Assembly (NCBI GenBank): GCA_025363015.1 | Contig: JANYEQ010000124.1 | Coordinates: 1 to 64,000, forward strand | DNA from: Bacteroidota bacterium | Lineage (GTDB): Bacteria > Bacteroidota > Bacteroidia > B-17B0 > Aurantibacillaceae | DNA length: 64,000 bases | Direction: 5' to 3' | Part shown: piece by piece, positions 54,218 through 62,269 of the stretch | Layout of the letters: each line of letters opens with the position of its first letter | How positions within the stretch are numbered: the first letter of the stretch is position 1 | The notes under the pieces: generated by a model | Databases searched by the model: none | What the model was told of the DNA's origin: nothing | Seen by the model: the letters and a program-made list of their open reading frames with translations, nothing else | Made by a program: the position numbers and the translations under genes

Positions 54218-55008
54218 TGAAAGGCATTACAATAATTGGTGGTGGTAACTTAGGTAAAGCAATAGCGGAAGGATTAATCTCCTCTGCCTTTTGTAAACCA
54301 AGCGCAATAACAATTACTAAAAGAAATATTAATGATTTATCGCCTTTAAAATTAAAAGGTGTTATGGTTTTAAACGATAATAAATTAGCTATTAATAAAG
54401 CGGATATTATTTTATTATGCGTAAAACCTTTCCAGGCAAAAGAAGTGTTACATGAAATTTCGAAAACATTAAAACCTAATCAAATAATAATATCTTGTGT
54501 TTCTGGTGTTTCTATAGATGAACTAGAAAAATCTATTAACAAAAAATGTAAAGTTGTTCGTGCTATGCCCAACACAGCAATGGCAATAAAACAGAGTATG
54601 ACGTGTTTATCTTTTACAACTACTGATGAAAAAACCACTAAATACATACAATCTATTTTTAATGCCATTGGCAAAACCATTGTTATTGATGAAAAATTAA
54701 TGGATGCCGCCACAGTACTTGGTGCTTGTGGTACAGCATTTGCATTGCGTTACATTCGTGCAAACATTCAAGCAGGTATTGAAATTGGTTTTGATGCCAA
54801 AACCGCACGGTTAATTGCTGCACAAACTGTAAAAGGCGCTGCCGATTTACTACTAATAAATGGTACACATCCCGAAGAAGAAATTGATAAAGTAACCACC
54901 CCTAAAGGCGTTACAATAACAGGCTTAAATCAAATGGAACATAACGGTTTAAGTTCATCTATCATTAAAGGTATTACCGAGTCTTATAAAAAAATTTTAA
55001 ACCATTAA
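54217..55008 (+). CDS. proC: Pyrroline-5-carboxylate reductase
   Basis: This enzyme reduces pyrroline-5-carboxylate to proline with NAD(P)H. The 263-residue protein has the nucleotide-binding GGGNLGKAIAEGL (about 8-20), CVKPFQAKEVL, VVRAMPNTAMAIKQS (about 112-126) and the C-terminal helix motif VTTPKGVTITGLNQMEHNGL (about 228-247). Its start overlaps the alaS stop by 1 base. The paaG-like gene starts 3 bases after its stop. Confidence 0.95.
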   Translation: MKGITIIGGGNLGKAIAEGLISSAFCKPSAITITKRNINDLSPLKLKGVMVLNDNKLAINKADIILLCVKPFQAKEVLHEISKTLKPNQIIISCVSGVSIDELEKSINKKCKVVRAMPNTAMAIKQSMTCLSFTTTDEKTTKYIQSIFNAIGKTIVIDEKLMDAATVLGACGTAFALRYIRANIQAGIEIGFDAKTARLIAAQTVKGAADLLLINGTHPEEEIDKVTTPKGVTITGLNQMEHNGLSSSIIKGITESYKKILNH

Positions 55009-55011
55009 CTC

Positions 55012-55788
55012 ATGAGCTTTATTTTAACACAACAAAACGAAAATGTATTAATCATTACATTAAATCGTCCTGATAAATTTAATAGTTTTAACCGCGAAAT
55101 GGCTTTATTACTAATTTCTGAATTAGAGAAAGCCGAAAATGATAAAACCATTAGATGTATTGTAATTACAGGTAACGGCAAAGCATTTTGCGCTGGGCAA
55201 GATTTAAGCGAAGCCATTGACCCAAATGGCCCAGGTATTGAAAAAATTGTTGCAGAGCATTATAATCCCATTATTTTAAAAATCCGTTCTATTGAAAAGC
55301 CAATTATTGCAGCTGTAAATGGTGTGGCAGCAGGTGCTGGCGCAAATATTGCTTTGGCTTGCGATATTGTTTTTGCAGCAAAAAGTGCTAGTTTTATTCA
55401 AGCCTTTAGTAAAATTGGCTTAATACCCGATAGTGGCGGAACCTTTACATTGCCACGATTAATTGGTTTTAACATGGCAAGTGCATTAATGATTACGGGT
55501 GATAAAGCAACCGCAGAAGAAGCCATGCAATATGGTATGGTTTATAAAATTTTTGACCTTGCTAATTTGTTAGAACAAACACTTGTAAATGCTCAAGCTA
55601 TTTCCAAAATGCCAACCAAAGCTATTGGATTAACAAAACGATTATTAAATCAATCTTATAATAATACTTTAGAGCAACAGTTAAACCTAGAAAAAGAAAT
55701 GCAGATAAAGGCTGCCAACAGCACCGACTACAAAGAAGGCGTAAATGCCTTCTTAGAAAAACGATCTGCTGATTTTAAAGGGGAATAG
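55012..55788 (+). CDS. Enoyl-CoA hydratase/isomerase family protein (PaaG-like)
   Basis: This crotonase-fold enzyme acts on acyl-CoAs. The 258-residue protein has the oxyanion-hole strands TGNGKAFCAGQDLSEAI (about 47-63) and AAVNGVAAGAGANIALACDI (about 100-119), and KIGLIPDSGGTFTLPRLIG (about 134-152). The Asp in GLIPDSGGT matches PaaG (ring epoxide isomerase) and delta-isomerase types, in place of the two-glutamate hydratase pattern. No other phenylacetate genes are nearby, so a specific pathway is not assigned. It is the last gene of the rightward run. Confidence 0.88.
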   Translation: MSFILTQQNENVLIITLNRPDKFNSFNREMALLLISELEKAENDKTIRCIVITGNGKAFCAGQDLSEAIDPNGPGIEKIVAEHYNPIILKIRSIEKPIIAAVNGVAAGAGANIALACDIVFAAKSASFIQAFSKIGLIPDSGGTFTLPRLIGFNMASALMITGDKATAEEAMQYGMVYKIFDLANLLEQTLVNAQAISKMPTKAIGLTKRLLNQSYNNTLEQQLNLEKEMQIKAANSTDYKEGVNAFLEKRSADFKGE

Positions 55789-55818
55789 TTCTTTAGTTTT
55801 TTCTTAATAAAAAAGCTA

Positions 55819-55859
55819 ACATTATAAACATCAGTTTTTTAAACTTGTGTTTATAATGT
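55819..55859. terminator. Bidirectional hairpin between the paaG-like and siaC genes
   Basis: ACATTATAAACA (55819-55830) pairs perfectly with TGTTTATAATGT (55848-55859) around a 17-base loop. The genes converge here. The stem is AT-rich, and neither side has a strong U run, so termination strength is uncertain. It is the only stable structure in the gap. Confidence 0.55.
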
Positions 55860-55893
55860 AATTACTAGTAAACGAACGTACTATTTAAACAAA

Positions 55894-56310
55894 TTATACT
55901 TTTGGTATGTAATTAAATTTTAAACCACACATGCCTTCCATTTCTTTACCAGCATCAAGCATATCTAAATCATCAACAAAATATATCCAATCAATTTCAA
56001 AATTGATTTTAAATTTTTCGAGGCCTGTGCCTTTTAATAACGAAAACAAATCAAACAAAACTTTAGCGGAAGTTGAGTTAAAGTAATCTAAATCAACCTT
56101 TAACTTTTTTGTAATATTTGTATTCGTTGATCCAATATCGTTAAGTACATATGTGTAATTAAAATAATCATTAAACCACTTAAATACTGGCTCATAATAT
56201 TTTAATGGATTTTCGGGTCTGCTCTCACCAGAAATACTGTATTTATTTTCAACGTGATTTAACAAAATTGTAGGATTTATATCGTCTCCCTTTACATCAA
56301 GCGTTTCCAT
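55894..56310 (-). CDS. SiaC-family regulatory phosphoprotein (DUF1987), divergent copy
   Basis: This 138-residue SiaC/DUF1987 protein is encoded with the adjacent SiaB-like gene. It has YSISGESRPENPLKYYEPVF (about 24-43) and LDYFNSTSAKVLFDLF (74-89). At the phospho-acceptor position the motif is N-S-T (Ser79 or Thr80), where the other two copies have N-T. A longer insert with an NTNITKK segment precedes it. The end carries DDLDMLDAGKEMEG. It overlaps the SiaB-like gene by 14 bases, which indicates coupling. Confidence 0.85.
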   Translation of the reverse strand: METLDVKGDDINPTILLNHVENKYSISGESRPENPLKYYEPVFKWFNDYFNYTYVLNDIGSTNTNITKKLKVDLDYFNSTSAKVLFDLFSLLKGTGLEKFKINFEIDWIYFVDDLDMLDAGKEMEGMCGLKFNYIPKV

Positions 56311-56839
56311 AATTTGTGGTTGAGTTAATTTTAAAATGAATATTAAATAAAAAATTAGTGTTATGGTTTTTAAAATTATAAATACAACTATCTGTACGTA
56401 ATATCATATCTACCAATCCTAAACCAGCGGTATGTACTTCTGAGTAATTTTTATTAGAAATAATTTCGGCTTTTATTTGTTTTAGTTCGTCTTTAGTTTT
56501 TGAATTTAAAAAAAGTAATTGCGCGTTAATTTGTTGTTTTTGTGTTTCGTTTATTACATTAACCGTATTAATCACATAACAATCTTCTTGTTGCGATATT
56601 ATTAATAACGATTTATATTGTAGCATTTCATTTTCTGGAAAAAAATTGTGCTTGATAATATTTTCAACACATTCGTTAATGGCATTATATACTCTATTTA
56701 TAATTACAACTGGTTCGTTGTACGAAATTAGTTTTGCTTTTGTAATGCCCAGTACTTCGTTTAAAACGTATTTATCTATAAAGCCATAATAACTAAACAA
56801 TACGTTATTTGTATATAGTATTTCAGAAAGTGACTGCAT
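56297..56839 (-). CDS. SiaB-like protein kinase (DUF6272), divergent copy
   Basis: This 180-residue GHKL-like protein pairs with the SiaC-type gene that overlaps its end. The N box NAINECVENIIKHN (52-65, with Glu56 and Asn60) is intact. The lid is reduced to VHTAGLGLVDMILRT (about 135-149), with only GLG in place of the GGGGLG of the other SiaB at 45059. It may still bind ATP weakly or act only as a docking protein. It lies 18 bases after hemB in the same direction. Confidence 0.8.
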   Translation of the reverse strand: MQSLSEILYTNNVLFSYYGFIDKYVLNEVLGITKAKLISYNEPVVIINRVYNAINECVENIIKHNFFPENEMLQYKSLLIISQQEDCYVINTVNVINETQKQQINAQLLFLNSKTKDELKQIKAEIISNKNYSEVHTAGLGLVDMILRTDSCIYNFKNHNTNFLFNIHFKINSTTNYGNA

Positions 56840-56857
56840 AATTTTAATAAAATTAAT

Positions 56858-57835
56858 TTATTTTTTTGATACTGCAAACTCTTTTGCAAAATACGTTAAA
56901 ATTGCACTTGCGCCAGCACGTTTTATACTTAATAAAATCTCATCGCGAACTCTCTCTCCATCTATCCAACCTTTTGCAGATGCGGCTTTAACCATTGCAT
57001 ACTCGCCACTTACATTATAAGCAGCAATTGGCAGGGTAAAATTATCGTTTAATAATTTAATAACATCTAAGTAACTTAATGCGGGTTTTACCATTAAAAA
57101 ATCGGCTCCTTCACTAGCATCTAAATCTGCCTCTAACAAGGCTTCTTTACTATTTGCAGGATTCATTTGATAGGTTTTTTTATCTCCAAATTTTGGGGCA
57201 CTATCCAAAGCATCTCTAAACGGGCCATAAAAAGCACTGGCATATTTTGCAGTATAGCTCATTATGCTTACGTCTGTAAAATTATTTTCATCTAATGCAT
57301 CGCGAATGGCTCCTACTCTCCCGTCCATCATATCGCTTGGCCCTATTATATCTGCGCCCGCCTCGGCTTGCGTTAAAGCCATTTTACACAAAATATCTAA
57401 GGTTTCATCATTAACAATTTTATTGTTTTTTACCAAGCCATCGTGCCCATCACTACTGTAAGGATCCATGGCTACATCTGTCATAATAACAGCTTCTGGA
57501 AATTGTTTTTTTATTTCTTTAATAGCAGATGGATAGAGTCCTTTTTTATTAAACCCTTCGCTTGCTTTTTTATCTTTTAGTACGTTGCTAATGCTAGGAA
57601 ATAAACAAAATGTGGTTAAGCCAAGTTTTAAACAACTTTCAATTTCTTTCAATAACAAATCTCCACTATATCTATAAATATTAGGCATAGACGCAATTTC
57701 CGACTTTTTATTTTTACCTTCTGTTAAAAATAGCGGGAAAATTAAATCGTTAGTTGTTACCCAATTTTCTTGCGTTAAGTTACGAATGGCCTGTGATTTT
57801 CTATTTCGGCGAGGGCGTTGAGGTAAATTATACAT
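56858..57835 (-). CDS. hemB: Porphobilinogen synthase
   Basis: This condenses two 5-aminolevulinate molecules to porphobilinogen in heme synthesis. The 325-residue protein has the active-site Schiff-base lysine segment MVKPALSYLDVIK (about 246-258). It has TDVAMDPYSSDGHDGL (about 119-134), where the zinc-cysteine site of other HemB proteins is replaced by Asp/Ala residues, pointing to the magnesium-type, zinc-independent form. GPSDMMDGRVGAIRDALD (about 166-183) is conserved. It belongs to a long leftward gene run. Confidence 0.95.
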   Translation of the reverse strand: MYNLPQRPRRNRKSQAIRNLTQENWVTTNDLIFPLFLTEGKNKKSEIASMPNIYRYSGDLLLKEIESCLKLGLTTFCLFPSISNVLKDKKASEGFNKKGLYPSAIKEIKKQFPEAVIMTDVAMDPYSSDGHDGLVKNNKIVNDETLDILCKMALTQAEAGADIIGPSDMMDGRVGAIRDALDENNFTDVSIMSYTAKYASAFYGPFRDALDSAPKFGDKKTYQMNPANSKEALLEADLDASEGADFLMVKPALSYLDVIKLLNDNFTLPIAAYNVSGEYAMVKAASAKGWIDGERVRDEILLSIKRAGASAILTYFAKEFAVSKK

Positions 57836-57839
57836 GGTG

Positions 57840-58442
57840 CTAATTTAATGTTTTTATTAATTGTAAAAATTCGTTTTGTAAAGTTAAAGTTTTATCGTTG
57901 TTATACCAATGTTGTATCGCCAATGATTTTTCGTCTTTTGTTACATTTTGTTGTAGTAACTGTTGAGTTAAATTTTGTACGGCAACGGGGCGAGGGCCCC
58001 AAACAAATTTTTCTATATACCCTGTACTTGCCGTTGAATCTTTTTCTAAACAAATTAATTTTGGAATGGAACGGCCGCCATTTGTAAGATATCTATCCAT
58101 TAACTCTAAATTTTCGTCACGTAAAATTAAACGTAATTCTATGTTTGGATTTTCTTTTTCAATATAATAAAATACCGGAATGTTTTGTGCCGCATCGCCA
58201 CACCAACCTTCAGTAATTACTAACCAAATATATTTTTTAGTTATTTTTTGTAATTCGTTTTTTATATCCTCCGTTAGTATTAACGTTTTATTTAAGCGCC
58301 TCATGCGTGCCAAGTTTAATTTAGCATAGTTAATATAACTTTCAGATTGATCGTGACCCGTGGTTTTGCCATTAGCCATTAAAGTTTCCAATAAATTACA
58401 GTATTCAGCATAATTTATTGATTTTGAAATGTAGTTAGTCAT
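57840..58442 (-). CDS. Thioredoxin-fold protein with single-cysteine motif
   Basis: The 200-residue protein has a thioredoxin-like core with WLVITEGWCGDAAQNIPVF (about 72-90) and GGRSIPKLICLEKD (the cis-proline strand, about 127-140). The usual CxxC pair is reduced to one cysteine (WCGDAA), so classical disulfide exchange is unlikely. Redox-independent or monothiol chemistry is possible. It overlaps the ogt gene by 8 bases and precedes hemB by 4 bases in the leftward run. The family is common in Bacteroidota; the role is unknown. Confidence 0.8.
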   Translation of the reverse strand: MTNYISKSINYAEYCNLLETLMANGKTTGHDQSESYINYAKLNLARMRRLNKTLILTEDIKNELQKITKKYIWLVITEGWCGDAAQNIPVFYYIEKENPNIELRLILRDENLELMDRYLTNGGRSIPKLICLEKDSTASTGYIEKFVWGPRPVAVQNLTQQLLQQNVTKDEKSLAIQHWYNNDKTLTLQNEFLQLIKTLN

Positions 58443-58935
58443 ACTGTAAAAGTACTTGTTTATTTTTTTGTTCGTGGTTTATAAGCCATTCTTTTCGCCA
58501 TAAATCGCCAGAATAACCCGTTAACAAACCATTCGTTCCAATTACTCTATGACAAGGCACAATGATAGCAAACGGGTTTTTACCATTGGCGGAGGCAGCC
58601 GCTCGTATACATTTAGGATTACCTAAATTTTTTGCCATTTGTAAATACGAAATGGTTTTTCCGAAATTTATTTTTAGTAGTTCGGTCCATACTTTATTTT
58701 GAAATTCAGTTCCGGTAAAGTTTAAGGGCAAACTAAACTGTTGCTGTTCTTTATTAAAATAAGCAGTTAATTGTTTTTTTGTATTGGTAAATAAGTCTGA
58801 ATCTGTTGTTTTGCTTTCGTTTTTTACACTTCCTATTTTATCAAAAAACTGACAACTAAGTAGCGCATTTTCGTTAGAAGATAATTCTATTATACCAAGT
58901 GGAGATGATAGGTAATTATAAAAAATAGCTGGCAT
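58435..58935 (-). CDS. ogt: Methylated-DNA--protein-cysteine S-methyltransferase
   Basis: This suicide repair protein takes methyl groups from O6-methylguanine. The 166-residue protein has the active-site motif IVPCHRVIGTNGLLTGYSGD (about 127-146), with the acceptor cysteine in PCHRV, and the helix-turn-helix region AAASANGKNPFA. The N-terminal domain is short, as in Ogt-type proteins. It begins 1 base after acs and overlaps the thioredoxin-like gene by 8. Confidence 0.92.
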   Translation of the reverse strand: MPAIFYNYLSSPLGIIELSSNENALLSCQFFDKIGSVKNESKTTDSDLFTNTKKQLTAYFNKEQQQFSLPLNFTGTEFQNKVWTELLKINFGKTISYLQMAKNLGNPKCIRAAASANGKNPFAIIVPCHRVIGTNGLLTGYSGDLWRKEWLINHEQKNKQVLLQYD

Positions 58936-58936
58936 T

Positions 58937-60838
58937 TTAAATTCTTCCTTTCACAATTTCCTCAACTACTGCCGGATCTAATAATGTTGAGGTATCTCCT
59001 AAATTGGTAATTTCACCTTCGGCAATTTTACGTAAAATACGGCGCATTATTTTTCCGCTGCGGGTTTTTGGTAAACCACTTACTATTTGAATTTTATCGG
59101 GTTTAGCAATAGCGCCAATTATTTTTGTTACTTCTGCTAAAATTTCTTTACGCAAATTATCGTGATTTTTTGTGGTAGAGGGCGCAATCACATAAGCATA
59201 AATACCCTGCCCTTTAATATCGTGTGGATAGCCAACTACAGCACTTTCTACAACATCTGTATGGGAATTAATAGCGCTTTCTACTTCGGCGGTACCAATG
59301 CGATGTCCGCTAATGTTCATCACATCATCTACCCTACCCGTAATTCTATAAAAACCATTTTCATCTCTACGGCAACCATCGCCTGTAAAATATAAGCCTG
59401 GGTAGGTTTCAAAATATGCTTGTTTACAACGGGCATGATCGCCATAAGTAGTACGAATGATAGAGGGCCAAGGGAATTTTATGCATAAATTTCCTTCTAC
59501 ATTGTTTCCTAAAATTTCGTCTCCTTTTTCATCTACCAACAGGGGTTGAATGCCAGGTAAGGGCAGTGTTGCAAAACTTGGTTTTGTAGGTGTAACACCA
59601 GCAAGTGCAGAAATTAAAATACCTCCTGTTTCTGTTTGCCACCAAGTATCTACAATTGGGCAGTTTTCTTTTCCAATATTTTTATGGTACCAGTGCCAAG
59701 CTTCTTCATTAATAGGCTCTCCAACACTTCCTAATACTTTTAACGAATTTAATTTATAGGGAGTTACAAATTCTAATCCACACGCTTCTAATGCTCGAAT
59801 TGCAGTTGGCGCTGTATAAAAATGAGTTACTTTATATTTATCAATTACATTCCAAAAACGTCCTGCATCTGGAAATGAAGGCACTCCTTCAAAAATAACA
59901 GAACTAACTCCAGCCAATAGGGGGCCATAAGCTATATAGGAATGCCCTGTAATCCAGCCAACATCGGCGGTACACCAAAATAAATCTTTTGAGTCTGTAT
60001 CCAAATTCATTTGAAATACATTTTGAAACGAATAGCAAGTATATATCATATAACCGCCACAGGTATGCACTACGCCTTTTGGCTTGCCTGTACTGCCAGA
60101 TGTATAAAGAATAAACAACACATCTTCACTATTCATTAACTCAGGCGTACAAAGTTGCGAAGCGTTAGTAACAACATTTTGCCAAATAACATCGCGATTT
60201 GTTAGTGTAATAGCTGTATTGGTATGTTTATATATCAATACTTTTTCAACGAATGGACAGGTTTGTAAGGCTTCGTCAACTACTGCTTTAATCGGAATAT
60301 CCTTTACGCCACGGTAAGCGCCATCTGTGGTTAGCACTACTTTACAATCGCTATCTTGTATTCGCCCTGCTAATGCAGAGGCTGAAAACCCTGCAAATAC
60401 AACTGAATGAACAGCTCCAATTCTTGCACAAGCCAACATTGCAAAAATAGTTTCTGGTATCATTGGCATATAAATACAAACCCTATCGCCTTTTTTAACG
60501 CCAAATGATTTTAAAGTATTTGCCACTTTACACACTTCATCATGTAAATTTTGATAGGTAATTATTCTATTAGGCTTATCAACAAAATTTGATTCCCAAA
60601 TAAAAGCGGTTTTATTTGCGCTAGTTAATAAATGCCTGTCAATTGCATTTTCGGTAATATTAAATTTACCATTAATAAACCATTTAATATTAGGTTCGGC
60701 AAAATTCCATTCCAATGTTTTTGTCCATTTTTCTTTCCATAAAAATTGGTGGGCAATTTCATCCCAAAACTCTTCTGGATTTTCAATACTTTTTTGATAC
60801 GCTTTTTGATACGCTTCAAGTGTTTTTAATTGTGACAT
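58937..60838 (-). CDS. acsA: Acetate--CoA ligase (acetyl-CoA synthetase)
   Basis: This activates acetate to acetyl-CoA through acetyl-AMP in the cytoplasm. The 633-residue ANL-superfamily enzyme has the adenylate motif LYTSGSTGKPKGVVHTCGGY (about 245-265), WWQTETGG (about 393-400), YFTGDGCRRDENG (about 475-487) and the C-terminal lysine motif PKTRSGKIMRRILR (about 593-606), the site of acetylation control in the family. It lies 3 bases after a TPR gene and 1 base before ogt. Confidence 0.96.
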   Translation of the reverse strand: MSQLKTLEAYQKAYQKSIENPEEFWDEIAHQFLWKEKWTKTLEWNFAEPNIKWFINGKFNITENAIDRHLLTSANKTAFIWESNFVDKPNRIITYQNLHDEVCKVANTLKSFGVKKGDRVCIYMPMIPETIFAMLACARIGAVHSVVFAGFSASALAGRIQDSDCKVVLTTDGAYRGVKDIPIKAVVDEALQTCPFVEKVLIYKHTNTAITLTNRDVIWQNVVTNASQLCTPELMNSEDVLFILYTSGSTGKPKGVVHTCGGYMIYTCYSFQNVFQMNLDTDSKDLFWCTADVGWITGHSYIAYGPLLAGVSSVIFEGVPSFPDAGRFWNVIDKYKVTHFYTAPTAIRALEACGLEFVTPYKLNSLKVLGSVGEPINEEAWHWYHKNIGKENCPIVDTWWQTETGGILISALAGVTPTKPSFATLPLPGIQPLLVDEKGDEILGNNVEGNLCIKFPWPSIIRTTYGDHARCKQAYFETYPGLYFTGDGCRRDENGFYRITGRVDDVMNISGHRIGTAEVESAINSHTDVVESAVVGYPHDIKGQGIYAYVIAPSTTKNHDNLRKEILAEVTKIIGAIAKPDKIQIVSGLPKTRSGKIMRRILRKIAEGEITNLGDTSTLLDPAVVEEIVKGRI

Positions 60839-60841
60839 ACA

Positions 60842-62245
60842 TTATTTTTTAATATGTTTACTTATATACTTTTCTGTTGGCATTAAGCTGTGCTGAATGC
60901 GGCTAGCATAATTTATGGAGTCAATTATTTCTTTTTGTTTTTGGTCAACAACAAGCTTTTGTTTTGTAATAATATCTTTTTGTTTGTTAATTTCTATATT
61001 GGCTTTAACCTTTTGTTTATAGCTTTTGTAAACAAAAATAATTAATACAATCATTATTAAAAACGCAACAATAAAAACGTTTAATTGAAATGATTTTTGT
61101 TTACTTAGCGCTAATTGTTTTTGGATTTCTAAATCTTTTACGATTAACTCATTGTCCTTTTTTTCGGATTGATACTGGGTTTGCATCATAGCAATTTGTT
61201 TACTATTATTTTCGGAATAAATAGAATCGGTGATGGCTTTATACTCATTTAAATAATAAGCTGAACTATCGGCATTTTTATAGTAGGCAGAAATTACTAT
61301 TAATCCTTCATAGGCATTTTTTAACCCAGTTAAATAGTTAGTAGATTGAGCTAAATTTTTAGCCAATAAATAATAAGTATGCGATTTAGTATAATTATTT
61401 AATCGCCCGTATATTAATGCCATGTTTGAATAGAGTTCGGATAAAGCCCTGGGTTCGTTAAAAGACATATACATTGGCAGGACCTGTGTAAATAAATTTA
61501 AAGCGTTTTTGTTATCGTAAGCATTTGAATAATTTTCGCCCAATGAAACTAAAGCATCTGCCAATAACAAAGAATCGCCGCATTTTTTAGCATTAATTAT
61601 AGACTTATTAAGAAAATAATTTGATTTTTGAATTTCATGTAAGCTTTGATAACAGCTACCCATATTTAAGCAACAAGAAGAAATGCCACAATCATCTTGT
61701 TTTAGTTCTCTAATTTTTAAAGATTTTTCAAAATAACTTAAAGCTATTTTATAGTTTTTTTGTTGGTAATAAAGTGTTCCAATATTATTACTTGCCCTAG
61801 ATATTCCATCATTATCGTTTAAAAATTCGGCAATAGTAAGGGCTTTTAAATAGTTTTTAGTGGCCTCTGCAAAATTACCCAAGTAATCGTAACATACTCC
61901 CATATTTGAATATACATCACAAATACCTTTAGTTTTTGTATTTAAACCATATAGTATTAATGCCTTTTTTAAATAGATTATTGCCGAATCATAATTTCCA
62001 GAATAAATATTACAAATACCTAAATAATTATTGCCTAAGCCTTCTCCTTTAATATAATTAACTTGTTTTGACTCGTTTAATATTTGCTTTGCATAAAGTT
62101 TAGCAGAGTCAATATTGCCTTTTAAATGTAATTTAAAAGTTTGCCCTAGTTTATAAAAATAAACACTATCTTTTTTTTGTGTAAATCCGCAAACTGACAG
62201 CATAAGATAGCTAACAATTAATATTAACTTTATTTGTTTAAGCAT
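60842..62245 (-). CDS. TPR membrane protein ending before the PP2C domain (truncated-type)
   Basis: The 467-residue protein has a signal peptide (1-22) and about seven TPR units (about 65-330, for example LGTLYYQQKNYKIALSYFEKSL-like repeats). It also has a transmembrane helix (about 388-405) and a coiled coil. It then has the linker DSINYASRIQHSLMPTEKY (442-460) that in full-length sensors leads into a SpoIIE-type PP2C domain. Here it stops seven residues later, with acs starting 3 bases downstream, so no phosphatase can follow. The last 91 bases nearly match those of its neighbour (62270). It is not a random break, because the shared end is conserved. Confidence 0.88.
   Translation of the reverse strand: MLKQIKLILIVSYLMLSVCGFTQKKDSVYFYKLGQTFKLHLKGNIDSAKLYAKQILNESKQVNYIKGEGLGNNYLGICNIYSGNYDSAIIYLKKALILYGLNTKTKGICDVYSNMGVCYDYLGNFAEATKNYLKALTIAEFLNDNDGISRASNNIGTLYYQQKNYKIALSYFEKSLKIRELKQDDCGISSCCLNMGSCYQSLHEIQKSNYFLNKSIINAKKCGDSLLLADALVSLGENYSNAYDNKNALNLFTQVLPMYMSFNEPRALSELYSNMALIYGRLNNYTKSHTYYLLAKNLAQSTNYLTGLKNAYEGLIVISAYYKNADSSAYYLNEYKAITDSIYSENNSKQIAMMQTQYQSEKKDNELIVKDLEIQKQLALSKQKSFQLNVFIVAFLIMIVLIIFVYKSYKQKVKANIEINKQKDIITKQKLVVDQKQKEIIDSINYASRIQHSLMPTEKYISKHIKK
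60850..60940 (-). repeat. Direct repeat copy A: 3' end of the first TPR gene
   Basis: These 91 bases match 62287-62377 at 86 positions with no gaps. They cover the codons for the linker and last residues of the TPR gene, while the rest of the two genes differs widely. Confidence 0.9.
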
Positions 62246-62269
62246 TAGTTGTACTCAATTTAAAATTAT

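Noticed and set aside
44649-56839. A full SiaABCD diguanylate-cyclase system
   Set aside because: No GGDEF or EAL protein is encoded anywhere in the window, so the Pseudomonas output cannot be claimed.
56858-57835. Damaged HemB because the zinc cysteines are missing
   Set aside because: The Asp/Ala replacement pattern is the known zinc-independent, magnesium-type form.
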